The notes below the pieces were generated by a model. The model had not been told where the DNA came from. It saw nothing but the letters and a program-made list of their open reading frames with translations, and searched no databases. The translations under genes were made by a program, and so were the position numbers. A stretch of DNA of 64,000 nucleotides from Pirellulales bacterium (GTDB lineage: Bacteria > Planctomycetota > Planctomycetia > Pirellulales > JAEUIK01), in contig JAHBXR010000001.1 of the NCBI GenBank assembly GCA_019636335.1, positions 1 to 64,000 of the forward strand. Direction: 5' to 3'. Shown here in pieces: positions 1 through 8,163 of the stretch; the stretch's first letter is position 1, and every line of letters begins with the position of its first letter.

Positions 1-26
1 CCACGAAGGCATTTTTCAACAGGCTG

Positions 27-986
27 TTAGACGGAAACTTCCGACGGCAGCGCGGTCTGCTCGCGAATGCGCGGCTCTTCTTCCAGGCAGGCCAGCAGGT
101 TCTCTTGGATCGTGATGCAGATGTCGTTGAGCGGCAGGTGGCTGAGTCGCTTCGTCGAGAAGGGGTTCTGCAATTCGACACCGATCTGATCGAGGGACAA
201 GAGCGGATAGGCCACCATCATGACGATGATCGGCGTCATCATGCCCGCCTTGTCGAAGATACCGAACGGCAGGGCCACCAGGTACAGGAACAAGAAGCGG
301 CGAATCTTGACCGAAAAGGCCTTGGCCAGCGGCGTCTTCAAGATGCGTTCGCAGGCGCCGATGTGATCGATGAGCAGATCTCGTTGCTGTTCGGCCTGCA
401 TGAAGGCGAAGCGGTCGAGTTGTTCGCTGTCGAGCGCCTGACGCAAAAGTTGTGCAATCCGTCCGGCCACGTACACCGGCATGTGCTGCGCGGCGACCAA
501 TTCCTCGGTCTCGCGCTTGCCGATCAGTTGCTGCATGTCGTCGATGTTGAACTCGCCTCGCAGGCTATGGCGGCAAGCGTGCGAAAAGGCGGCCGTCCAG
601 CGGACAACACGGTTGCGCCATTCGTTGTCGCGGGGACCGTAGGCGAGGGAGATCTGCGCCAAGTTACGCGATTGATTGACGATACCACCCCACAGCTTGC
701 GACCCTCGTACCAGCGATCGTACCCCGAGTTCGTGCGCAGCACGAGCAGCAAGGCCAGGACCACACCGATCAGCTCGTACGGCGCGACTCCCGAGGTGGG
801 AATCCACGTCGAATTGGCGCCGATCACCCAGACCAAGGTGGCAAACAGGCCGAACACCGCCAGCCGCCCCTTGATCTCGGGCGTTACCGAGTTGTGGATG
901 GTGAAAACTTCGGACCAGAATTCTCTGCGTTCGCGTTTTGTCACAAATTGCCTCGATTGTTTCTCTGTGATTCGATGATCGCTCAT
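27..986 (-). CDS. Bestrophin-family (UPF0187/RFP-TM) membrane protein
   Basis: This 319-residue protein belongs to the bacterial bestrophin family, which are pentameric anion or cation channels of the inner membrane. The sequence shows an early hydrophobic segment near residue 45, the conserved stretch with NSGYDRWYEGRKLWG near residues 86-100, a second pair of hydrophobic segments near residues 230-265, and the family's C-terminal NPF followed by LPLNDIC near residues 275-290. The length matches the family. Its ATG directly follows the stop codon of the universal stress protein gene upstream, with no spacer, so the two are probably co-transcribed and may be translationally coupled. Which ion it conducts cannot be told from the sequence. 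Confidence 0.85.
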   Translation of the reverse strand: MSDHRITEKQSRQFVTKRERREFWSEVFTIHNSVTPEIKGRLAVFGLFATLVWVIGANSTWIPTSGVAPYELIGVVLALLLVLRTNSGYDRWYEGRKLWGGIVNQSRNLAQISLAYGPRDNEWRNRVVRWTAAFSHACRHSLRGEFNIDDMQQLIGKRETEELVAAQHMPVYVAGRIAQLLRQALDSEQLDRFAFMQAEQQRDLLIDHIGACERILKTPLAKAFSVKIRRFLFLYLVALPFGIFDKAGMMTPIIVMMVAYPLLSLDQIGVELQNPFSTKRLSHLPLNDICITIQENLLACLEEEPRIREQTALPSEVSV

Positions 987-1811
987 TTAGGCGGCGACAT
1001 AGGCCGCGCATCTTTGTCGATCTAGCAAGTCGAGTGCCGTGTCGCCGATGAGTCGGTACATCAAACGATGGCTCTGCGCCGCGCCCATCACGACCAGATC
1101 GGCCTGCCACTTCTGGGCATAGGGGGGCACGACGTGTCGCACCTTGCCGCAGGCAAATCCGGTTTCGAGAACGGGACGCCGCGCCAGGCAGTAATCGGCC
1201 ATCTCGCGCAACGACCGTTTCGCCTCTCCCTCGTCTTTGCCAATGGCCAGCAGACGATGATCGGCGGCGCCGAAGGCGCCCTGATTGACGAAAGAACGGA
1301 TCGCACGTCCCGAGGCTTCGCTTCCCTCGTAAATCATCAGTACCCGTTCGATTTTGGCGAGCTCGGGATGTACGGCCAGTAAGGGATAGACTCCCCGTCG
1401 CAACAGGTCGATCAGGTCCGTGCGGCTGAGATGGTCGTCGCTCTGTTCGGCGGCTGTCGAGCATCGGGGCGAGGTAACCAACACATCATGAAACCGCGAC
1501 TCGCGAGCCAGCACCTGCAACGGATTGCCCTCCGCGCGGCGCACGTCGAAGTCCAGCCCCGCCCCGAGACACGCTTGCGTCATTCGCGCCCGGGCGACTT
1601 CGTGTTGCAGTTCCACGGTCGCGCGACGGTTCTGCTCCAGGGCGGCGTAGACGGCCGATTCTCCCTGGTTGGCTGCCTCGGCCCGACGAGTGTCGTACAG
1701 CGTGACGGCGCGTAGCCGGGCGTCGCACTCTTGCGCCAGCGCAACGCCCAGGCGGATCACTGCCTCGGCCTTGCTCGTTCCGGCGAGATGGAGCAGGACG
1801 CTGTTGAGCAT
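987..1811 (-). CDS. Universal stress protein, two tandem Usp domains
   Basis: This 274-residue cytoplasmic protein has two Usp-like halves. The first opens with NSVLLHLAGTSKAEAVIRLG and ends with the segment LVTSPR. The second opens near residue 150 with RVLMIYEGSEASGRAIRSF and ends with LVVMGAAQSH. Usp proteins bind ATP or act in stress protection, but the GxxG-9x-G-S/T nucleotide signature is only partly visible here (GAAQ, then GDTA about ten residues later), so ATP binding is uncertain. The bestrophin gene follows at zero distance. Upstream lies a 342-base divergent gap with an operator-like palindrome shared with the LysR gene. Confidence 0.85.
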   Translation of the reverse strand: MLNSVLLHLAGTSKAEAVIRLGVALAQECDARLRAVTLYDTRRAEAANQGESAVYAALEQNRRATVELQHEVARARMTQACLGAGLDFDVRRAEGNPLQVLARESRFHDVLVTSPRCSTAAEQSDDHLSRTDLIDLLRRGVYPLLAVHPELAKIERVLMIYEGSEASGRAIRSFVNQGAFGAADHRLLAIGKDEGEAKRSLREMADYCLARRPVLETGFACGKVRHVVPPYAQKWQADLVVMGAAQSHRLMYRLIGDTALDLLDRQRCAAYVAA

Positions 1812-2153
1812 GATTCGACCGTCGCGGTGGGGAAAAAGCCGGGAATTGCCGACCCTATTGCTGTGGTCAAATGACGCTTCCTGGCTACACTCTAAAAATC
1901 CCGGTTGTTGACAACAATTCGGCTTCTATGGACTGGGAGATCAAAAATGTCGAAGTCGTGTGTGTTTTCTATGGATCGGTTCGAAAATCGGGCTGTTTTG
2001 GCGGCTCGAGCGATCCAACGAAAGGTTTGATACGTAAACAAGAAGTTACGAAGACACCCAGGCGCCTCGGTGGTTGCTAGCGACCCCGAGCTCGTTCGGT
2101 CGGGAACGAGAGTGCCAAGCGGTCCCCCTATTCATGAAATAGGTAGCAATACC
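1812..2153. other. Divergent intergenic region between Usp and LysR genes
   Basis: This 342-base gap separates two divergent genes and should hold both promoters. The only clear element is the palindrome at 1905-1917, described separately. No convincing -35/-10 pair was found. Short open frames here look random. Confidence 0.5.
1905..1917. promoter_or_regulatory. LysR-type operator candidate (T-N11-A dyad)
   Basis: The sequence TTGTTGACAACAA is a perfect dyad around a central A. It matches the T-N11-A form of LysR-family binding sites. It lies in the divergent gap upstream of the LysR-type gene and about 95 bases upstream of the universal stress protein gene. That is the usual place for an autoregulatory and target site. 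The link to this regulator is inferred. Confidence 0.5.
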
Positions 2154-3140
2154 ATGCGCCCAGCCGACCCTGCGCTCGAAGTCTGCGCGCCCAATGGCTC
2201 GCCTCTCTCTCCGCGGCTCCTCGAGAATCTGCAAGAGCTGAATTTCTCGCATCTGCTCTATTTCTGGACGGTGGCGCGCGATGGCAGCATTGCCAGTGCC
2301 TGCCATCGTCTCCAATTGAGCCAGCCCACGATCAGTATGCAGATTCGCAAGCTCGAGCGGTCGTTGGGGCATCGCTTGTTCGACCGTTCCGGGCGGAATC
2401 TCGTCCTGACCGACGTGGGACGCACCGTGTTCGACTATGCGGACGAGATGTTCTCCCTCGGTCGCGAACTGCTCAGCACGATGCGCGGATTGCCCGGCAA
2501 ACGCTCGGGCCGGCTACACGTGGGTATTCCTACCCACCTGCCGAAGATCATCACCTATCGCTTGCTCGACCCGACGTTGCGGCTGCCGGACAAGGTGCAA
2601 TTGATCTGCCACGAGGCCGAGTTGAGCGAGCTGGTCAACGGACTCACGCGGCACCGTTTCGACGTCATCCTGACCGATACGCCGATCCACTCGTCGACGA
2701 GCGTGCGTTGCTTCAGCCATCCGCTGGGCGAATGCGACATCGCGATCTGCGGCGTGCCGTCGATGGCCGCCAAGTATCGCGGTCGATTTCCCGAATCGCT
2801 CGATGGGGCGCCCTTCCTGTTGCCGACCTCGGCGACCGATCTGCGCCGTACGCTCGACCGCTGGTTCGATAGCCGCTCGTATCGACCGAATATCGTGGCC
2901 GAGTTCGACGACAGCGCGCTGATGAAAGAATTCGGCGGTGGCGGCGAAGGACTCTTCCCGATGCCCACGGCGGTGGCGCCCGATGTCGAACGCCAATACG
3001 GCGTCGAAATGATCGGTCGCTTGCCCGACTCACGCGTGCGGTACTTTGCCGTGACGACCGAGCGCAAGCTGACGCACCCGGCCACGGTGGTTATTGCCCA
3101 AACGGCACGATCCGGCTTGTTGAGCGAGCCGGAAGAGTAA
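2154..3140 (+). CDS. LysR-family transcriptional regulator, NhaR-like
   Basis: The product has an N-terminal winged helix-turn-helix (LNFSHLLYFWTVARDGSIA, then LSQPTISMQIRKLERSLGHRLFDRSGR) followed by a periplasmic-binding-like effector domain. The wording of the HTH and the linker (DEMFSLGRELL) is closest to the NhaR group, which in enterobacteria controls a Na+/H+ antiporter; no antiporter gene is present here. I place the start at the ATG at 2154, about 22 residues before the HTH. The frame stays open to a GTG at 2070, which would add 28 residues of no recognisable kind. Its effector is unknown. It converges with dnaA. Confidence 0.85.
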   Translation: MRPADPALEVCAPNGSPLSPRLLENLQELNFSHLLYFWTVARDGSIASACHRLQLSQPTISMQIRKLERSLGHRLFDRSGRNLVLTDVGRTVFDYADEMFSLGRELLSTMRGLPGKRSGRLHVGIPTHLPKIITYRLLDPTLRLPDKVQLICHEAELSELVNGLTRHRFDVILTDTPIHSSTSVRCFSHPLGECDIAICGVPSMAAKYRGRFPESLDGAPFLLPTSATDLRRTLDRWFDSRSYRPNIVAEFDDSALMKEFGGGGEGLFPMPTAVAPDVERQYGVEMIGRLPDSRVRYFAVTTERKLTHPATVVIAQTARSGLLSEPEE

Positions 3141-3191
3141 GGCCGGCTCGCGATCAGGCGAGCAGCGCGACGGCAGACGCTAGCGTCAGGC

Positions 3192-4709
3192 TCAACCCGT
3201 GCGCAGCCGGTCTTCCAGCGCTCGCACCGCTTCGTCGGCGTTCCAGGTGCGCTGCGACAAGGTGACCGGGGCACGGTTCGAGACCCAGTCGTTCACCTTT
3301 TGCTGGGCGGAGAGAACCGTCGCGTGGCTGCGGCGACCGAAGTAGGTGCCGATCTCGGCCAGCGCCGCCCGCGTGTGCTTGCGCGCCAGCCACATGGCGA
3401 ACATGCGTGGATAACTCACCTCTTTCGCCTTGCGCGACGATTGCAGGCTGCGCGGCTCGAGACCGAACACCTGGCAGACGGCCCGCTCGATATCGGCCAT
3501 GCGGACCGGACGCGCCGAACGCTGGATCATGTCCCCCAGCGCGTCCTGCGCCAGCGCGAGATCAATCGGACAACCCAGCGCCTGGCTGGTGGCGTGCAGA
3601 CGATGGAGCGCGCCGGCCAGCGCGCGCGGGTGCGAGGTGATCTGCTCGGCCACAAAATCGGCGACGGCGGCCGGTACCTCGAGCTGCATCTGCCGCGCCA
3701 CACGCGTCACGATCCCGCGACGGGTCTCGTACTCGGGCTGCTCGACGCGGCACAGCATGCCCCCTTCGAGCCGGGTGATTAACTCATCTCCCAACTCGGG
3801 GATCTCGTTCGGAGCGCGGTCTGATGCCAGCACGATCTGCCGCCCCATCTCGGCGAGCGTGCCGACCGTATAGAGCAACTCGACCAGCGTTGCTCGTTTG
3901 CCCGCGAAGAATTGCAGGTCGTCGATCAGCAGCAGACCCACGCCACGATATTTGCGCCGAAAGTTGGGGAGCCCGCTGCGGTTCAAGGCTTCGAGAAAGA
4001 AGCTCGTGAATTGCTCGGCAGTGAGGTAGACCGCGCCGCCGGGGAGACGCTTCTGCATCGCCGCCGACCAGATGCCCTCGAGCAGGTGGGTCTTTCCCAC
4101 GCCGGTGGAACCATAGATCACCAGGGGCGAAAGCGTCCCCGGCCGTTCCGTCGACATGACCGCCGAAGTATGGGCCAGGCGATTCGATGCCCCGACCACG
4201 AACTCGTCGAGCCGCGCGAAGCGGCGGCGCGTGGGCACCGTATCGTTCGCTGCCATGGGAAACTTAAGCGTTACCTCTTCCCCCGCCGCGCCGGGGAGGG
4301 CTGGCGCCGGCGGAGAAGCGATGCGCCGTTGGCGAGGAGATCGAGCTGAGGGGGCCCCTGCCGCCGCGCGCAGCGGCTCGGCCGGGGGCACGACTACCTG
4401 CGGAGACGGCCTCTTCGCCGTTTCCTGCGGCACTGGGGCCGTGGCGTCATCCCCCTCGGTCGCCACGCTGGAGACGACAAAGCGGACGCTGGCCGAGGTG
4501 CCGATCACGTCACGGGCACAAGCTTCGATCTTCGTGCGGAAGTTGCGCCGCAGCCAATCGTGGAAGAACTGACTCGTCGCGCGGACCGTGACGATGGTGC
4601 CCGTGACGTCGAAATGCGTGTTGGCGCCGAACCAAAGCTCAAAGCTCTGTTGGCCGAGCGACTCGGCCAATGCGTCACGCAATTGGATTACGACGTCCCT
4701 ATCGTTCAC
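3192..4709 (-). CDS. dnaA: Chromosomal replication initiator DnaA
   Basis: This 505-residue protein has all four DnaA domains. Domain I covers about residues 1-75 (LGQQSFELWFG), followed by a Pro/Ala-rich linker to about 150. The AAA+ domain has Walker A GSTGVGKTHLL near residue 200, Walker B LLLIDDLQFF near 258, sensor I LASDR and box VII ITRLEGGML. Domain IV carries the DnaA signature as GRRSHATVLSAQQKV near residue 462. In E. coli the box-reading motif is RDHTTV; here it is RSHATV, so two positions that contact the DnaA box differ. The neighbours are a LysR gene and an acetyltransferase rather than dnaN, recF or rpmH. Planctomycetes can carry more than one dnaA-like gene, so this need not mark the origin. 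Confidence 0.92.
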   Translation of the reverse strand: MNDRDVVIQLRDALAESLGQQSFELWFGANTHFDVTGTIVTVRATSQFFHDWLRRNFRTKIEACARDVIGTSASVRFVVSSVATEGDDATAPVPQETAKRPSPQVVVPPAEPLRAAAGAPSARSPRQRRIASPPAPALPGAAGEEVTLKFPMAANDTVPTRRRFARLDEFVVGASNRLAHTSAVMSTERPGTLSPLVIYGSTGVGKTHLLEGIWSAAMQKRLPGGAVYLTAEQFTSFFLEALNRSGLPNFRRKYRGVGLLLIDDLQFFAGKRATLVELLYTVGTLAEMGRQIVLASDRAPNEIPELGDELITRLEGGMLCRVEQPEYETRRGIVTRVARQMQLEVPAAVADFVAEQITSHPRALAGALHRLHATSQALGCPIDLALAQDALGDMIQRSARPVRMADIERAVCQVFGLEPRSLQSSRKAKEVSYPRMFAMWLARKHTRAALAEIGTYFGRRSHATVLSAQQKVNDWVSNRAPVTLSQRTWNADEAVRALEDRLRTG

Positions 4710-5253
4710 GCGTATCTTCCCTGACGTCCCCAGCGCGCGGACTTCGCGCAGCGTACCGGCGGAGGCTCATGCATACCGCAGGCGCGCAATCTTAGGTGGC
4801 GAAGTTAGGCAGAGGAATAAACTCTAGAAGTGCATCGCGCGACGAGCCGCGTGGCCCCACCCCCGACGTGGCGAGCGTTCGCGACGCGGCCGGCGATTCC
4901 GCCTGAAAAGCTGCGGCCGCGGACTGTGCGATCGATCGCTGGTGCGTCTGCGTTTGGCGGCGTTGTTTGGCTGGCGTCGTCCCCGCGCGAGTCACGTTTC
5001 CGTGTCACCCGAGCAGCCGATTGTACGCCTGCTAGCTTGGCTGTCAAAGAGAAAAGAACGACGTTCTTCGCGCGCCAAAATCGTCGGCGAAGGGCGTCGA
5101 CATTTCGTGCGGGAATCTGTGAATATCTTCTCGCGCCAAGCCCCCAAAAAATATTTTTCCGCTCGGCGCGACGTCGCGTGCAAAACCTGTTGGCACCGCG
5201 CCACTCGTCGTGACGCAACTCGACGGACGATGTTGCCGAAACGCCGCCCGCCA
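4710..5253. other. Long gap upstream of dnaA, possible regulatory or origin-related region
   Basis: This 544-base stretch lies between the acetyltransferase stop and the dnaA start. It contains a marked A/T block in an otherwise GC-rich setting: the palindrome AAAAATATTTTT at 5147-5158. A second palindrome, CGCGACGTCGCG, lies at 5167-5178. I found no copies of the classical DnaA box TTATCCACA or its near forms on either strand, so I do not call an origin. The hairpin followed by the A/T block could also act as a terminator for the acetyltransferase, which is transcribed toward it. Confidence 0.4.
5147..5178. repeat. A/T-rich palindrome next to GC palindrome
   Basis: AAAAATATTTTT (5147-5158) is followed by CGCGACGTCGCG (5167-5178), with eight bases between them. 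Read on the minus strand, the GC palindrome comes first and the A/T run second, which is the order of an intrinsic terminator for the acetyltransferase gene. It could equally be an unwinding element near dnaA. Confidence 0.4.
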
Positions 5254-6186
5254 CTAACTTTCCAGCAATCGCACGAACACACTGCGCCGATCCCACGCCA
5301 AAAAACCGCAGGCCGAGTACATCTTCAGCGCCGGTTCGTTGGCGGCATCGACGGCGAGGACGAGTTTGCCGCGTGCGGCACAACGCGCGCGCCATTGCGC
5401 GTAACGCGCGACGTCCATCCCTAGTGTACGTCCGCGCACCTCGGGCGCGAGACCCATGTACACGAGTTCCCATTGATCGTGTGCCGGATAATCCGACAGG
5501 AGCAGGCAACCCACGTCCCGATCACCTTTGCGCACGAAGAACCACGGAGCCGCGGCGGCCGTGCCCGTCGGTCGATAACCCTCGATCACGTCGCGCATCT
5601 CTCTCGCGCCGTCGAGTTCGGGGCAATCGCGACTATCGACATAGGTTCGTTCGATGATTTGGGCGAGGCGTGCTTCCTCTCCCGCCTCGACCGGCACGAA
5701 CTCGAGCGGCGTGCTTGGCATGGTATCGGGGAAATGATCGCGCGTGCTGACCAGATAAAGCAGGTCGACCCTGTGCTGAAGCCCAGAGGTCGCGAGCGCG
5801 GTAGCGGCGCATCCTGTATCGGTCTCGAGCAAGGACTGAACAAGCCGCACGTGCTCGCGGCGACAATGCACCAGCGCCGCCGCAATCAAGCGTGGCGCCA
5901 ATTCGTCGTACGACGCGGTATCGGTCGTGCCGGGCGCGTGTAACAACGCCGTGCGCCCAGGCTGTACTTCGACGAGCACCCCCCCCAGCAGCCGGCCACG
6001 ATCGCGGGCCACGAGCAGCTCGGCCTGGGACGGGGAGCCGGAAGAAACTGAATTCAACAAGGCGGCGAGGTGTCGCTCGCGTTCTTCGAGAGGAAGACGC
6101 CGGCAGAGAAGTGCTAGCGCCGCGCGGCGGTCTGCCAGAGCACAGGGTGCGATTACTACAGATGGATCGTCGTCATCGGTCGTCAT
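5254..6186 (-). CDS. GNAT-family N-acetyltransferase, double-domain
   Basis: This 310-residue cytoplasmic protein has two GNAT-like halves. The N-terminal half is weaker, with LLVARDRGRLLGGVLVEVQPG near residue 60-80. The C-terminal half is clear: WFFVRKGDRDVGCLLLSDY, then ELVYMGLAPEVRGRTLGMDV near residue 235-260, which is the acetyl-CoA binding motif A (R-G-x-x-x-G/A), and the terminal NEPALKMYSACGF of motif B. The layout resembles MshD-type tandem acetyltransferases, but mycothiol is not expected in this organism and the substrate is unknown. It is divergent from the PDZ protein gene and lies upstream of dnaA on the same strand. Confidence 0.8.
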   Translation of the reverse strand: MTTDDDDPSVVIAPCALADRRAALALLCRRLPLEERERHLAALLNSVSSGSPSQAELLVARDRGRLLGGVLVEVQPGRTALLHAPGTTDTASYDELAPRLIAAALVHCRREHVRLVQSLLETDTGCAATALATSGLQHRVDLLYLVSTRDHFPDTMPSTPLEFVPVEAGEEARLAQIIERTYVDSRDCPELDGAREMRDVIEGYRPTGTAAAAPWFFVRKGDRDVGCLLLSDYPAHDQWELVYMGLAPEVRGRTLGMDVARYAQWRARCAARGKLVLAVDAANEPALKMYSACGFLAWDRRSVFVRLLES

Positions 6187-6304
6187 GACCGGCAGAATAC
6201 CGCAGAGTGTAGGTTTTCGTCACGCGGGTTGTGCCGAACACACGACGAGTAGGCTATATACTAGGAGGCGGTTCCCCGTGTTCTCTTCGGCAGGAGTCTG
6301 TGCC

Positions 6305-7348
6305 ATGCGGTGCCTGGCCCTCGTAACGCTCTGTACGCTTGCTGGGTGGCTGCCTGGGGGCGTACTGGCCCAAGACCCCGTCGAACGCATGCAACGCGAC
6401 ATTCGCCGCGAGTCGGGCGAGGAGGACGATTCTGCCGCGCGCGAGCCGGGCTATCTCGGCCTGATCGGAGACGCCCCCGAACAAAACGGCTCGGGCGTGC
6501 AGGTGCGCGAGATCTATTCCGGCGGCCCGGCCGATCTGGCGGGCATCAAGCCGGGGGACATCATCCTGCTGGTGGCCGAACGCAATATCGGCGGTGTCGG
6601 CGATCTCGGGGCGATTCTCACGGCCAATCAGCCCGGTAGCAAGTTGATCTTCACCATCCAGCGCGAAGAAAACGAATTCGAGGTGATGGTCACGCTCGGC
6701 CGCCGTCCGAACAGACCCCACTCGGTCGCTATGGCCAAATCGGGCCAGCCCGCTCCGGCCGGCACGACGCCTCCGGCCAGCGGCTCGTTGTTGGGACTGC
6801 GCGCCCTGCCGGTCACCGAATCGGTGGCGCTTTCCCTGGGGCTGCCGCGCGCGGCAGGGGCCTTGGTAACACGCGTCGTGACGGGATCACCGGCGGAGCT
6901 GGCTGGCATACCCGAGGGGGCCGTTATCGTGGCGCTCGATGGCAAGGATGTCGCCGATGCGCAAGACCTGGCCGACCGCGTCCGCGCCCTTGGTCCCGGG
7001 AAGACGATTGACCTGGCCATGTACCTCGACGGCAAGCTGCACACCCGCCAGGTTCGCCTGGGAAGCACGATGCAGAGCGATGCGCCGGCCGGCGTGCCCG
7101 GTCTCCCCCCGGAAGGGAATGTTGCTGCTCCCAACGTCTCGGGTGGTCCACAACTGGGCACACCCTCGAGCAGCGGCGGATCGGTTCAATTGCACGCGCT
7201 CGAGCAAAAGATCGGCCAGCTCGAGGAACGCCTCGCGCGCATCGAGCGTCTGCTGGAACAGATCCTGGTTAAGGAAAGTGTTCCCGCGCCGGTCGGCGAG
7301 ATCGACATCGACACCGTCGAAACGACCGCGGCCCCCCTTCCGCAATAG
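6305..7348 (+). CDS. Exported double-PDZ protein without a protease domain
   Basis: The start is placed at the ATG at 6305 because it begins a clear signal peptide (MRCLALVTLCTLAGW, cleavage near VLA-Q). The mature protein has one PDZ domain near residues 45-115 (GYLGLIGDAPE, GGPADLAGIKPGDIILLV) and a second near 150-245 (GLRALPVTESVALSLGLP, GSPAELAGIPEGAVIVALDGK). A Gly/Ser-rich linker leads to a C-terminal coiled coil (LEERLARIERLLEQIL). There is no trypsin triad, so this is not HtrA itself. It may act as an adaptor or scaffold in the periplasm. The frame continues open upstream of the signal peptide, but that part has no recognisable features. Confidence 0.78.
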   Translation: MRCLALVTLCTLAGWLPGGVLAQDPVERMQRDIRRESGEEDDSAAREPGYLGLIGDAPEQNGSGVQVREIYSGGPADLAGIKPGDIILLVAERNIGGVGDLGAILTANQPGSKLIFTIQREENEFEVMVTLGRRPNRPHSVAMAKSGQPAPAGTTPPASGSLLGLRALPVTESVALSLGLPRAAGALVTRVVTGSPAELAGIPEGAVIVALDGKDVADAQDLADRVRALGPGKTIDLAMYLDGKLHTRQVRLGSTMQSDAPAGVPGLPPEGNVAAPNVSGGPQLGTPSSSGGSVQLHALEQKIGQLEERLARIERLLEQILVKESVPAPVGEIDIDTVETTAAPLPQ

Positions 7349-7384
7349 CGTCGAAAGGGACAGCGGAGCAAACAACGCTGCACT

Positions 7385-8074
7385 TCAATCGTCAGCCGTC
7401 GCGCGGACGAACATCTCGTCGATCAACCGCCGCGGCGCCCCGATATCGAGGACCTCGACGCGACCGGTATATTGCTCGGCGCTGACGGTGAAGAATCCCG
7501 GTTTCGCCGCGACGAACGTGCAGGTGATCCGCGCTTGGATCGTGTGACGCGCGGGCTGCCCCGTGTCGCAATCCAGACCACTGGGCAGATCGACCGCGAG
7601 AATCGGCACGCGCGACGCATTGAGCACGTCGATCACGCGATCGATCGGCGGACGCGGCTCTCCCGTGGCTCCCGTGCCGAGCAGGGCATCGACCCCCCAG
7701 CCAGCCCCTGACAGCGCCGACGAAAGCTTCGCCGTGGGATCGTCGTCGGGGGAGATGATCTCGATCGGCAGCCTGGCACGCGCGATGATCGCGTAGTTGG
7801 CCGCCGCATCGCCCGTGAGCATCGCGGGATCGGACCACAAGAAGACTCGCACCTTGTGGCCGCGCAGATCTAGGTGCCGGGCGATGACGAATCCATCACC
7901 GGCGTTGTTGCCTCGCCCGCAGCAGATCACCACCTCTCCCGAGATCTCTTCACGACAGAGGATGTCGACCACGCCACGGCCCGCGTTCTCCATCAAGACC
8001 AGCCCCGAGAGGCCGTACTCCTCGATGGCCCGCCGGTCGACGTCGCGTACTTGCTGGCGGTTGAGGGTCCGCAT
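7385..8074 (-). CDS. nnrE: NAD(P)H-hydrate epimerase (YjeF N-terminal domain)
   Basis: This 229-residue protein is a stand-alone YjeF_N domain. It interconverts the R and S forms of damaged NAD(P)H hydrate, a metabolite-repair step. Diagnostic motifs are QVRDVDRRAIEEYG at the N-terminus, LMENAGRG near residue 27, the glycine-rich CCGRGNNAGDGFVIARHL near 50-68, GVDALLGTGATGEPR near 126, and AVDLPSGLDCDTG near 158. The ADP-dependent dehydratase domain that is fused to it in many bacteria is absent, so that partner must be encoded elsewhere. It converges with the PDZ gene, 36 bases away. Confidence 0.88.
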   Translation of the reverse strand: MRTLNRQQVRDVDRRAIEEYGLSGLVLMENAGRGVVDILCREEISGEVVICCGRGNNAGDGFVIARHLDLRGHKVRVFLWSDPAMLTGDAAANYAIIARARLPIEIISPDDDPTAKLSSALSGAGWGVDALLGTGATGEPRPPIDRVIDVLNASRVPILAVDLPSGLDCDTGQPARHTIQARITCTFVAAKPGFFTVSAEQYTGRVEVLDIGAPRRLIDEMFVRATADD

Positions 8075-8105
8075 GAGAGATCCGGCCAGTCCAGCAATTC
8101 AAATC

Positions 8106-8131
8106 GGCACTCTGGACAAGCTAGCAGTGCC
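8106..8131. repeat. Dispersed hairpin repeat (GGCACT...AGTGCC)
   Basis: The arms GGCACT (8106-8111) and AGTGCC (8126-8131) enclose a 14-base loop in the short gap between the radical SAM gene and the epimerase gene. A related sequence, GCCAGTAGTGCCAC, occurs near 61114-61127 inside a coding region. It may act as an intercistronic hairpin here. Confidence 0.4.
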
Positions 8132-8163
8132 ACACGAGGTGCGCTAGGCACGAGCTGTAGTTA

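Noticed and set aside
1-26. TTTTTCAACAGGCTG motif at the window start as a mobile-element end or terminator
   Set aside because: Only 26 bases are visible before the edge, which is too little to judge.
4710-5253. Replication origin next to dnaA
   Set aside because: Only an A/T palindrome is visible. No DnaA boxes were found and the neighbours are not typical of an origin, so I kept it as an undetermined region.
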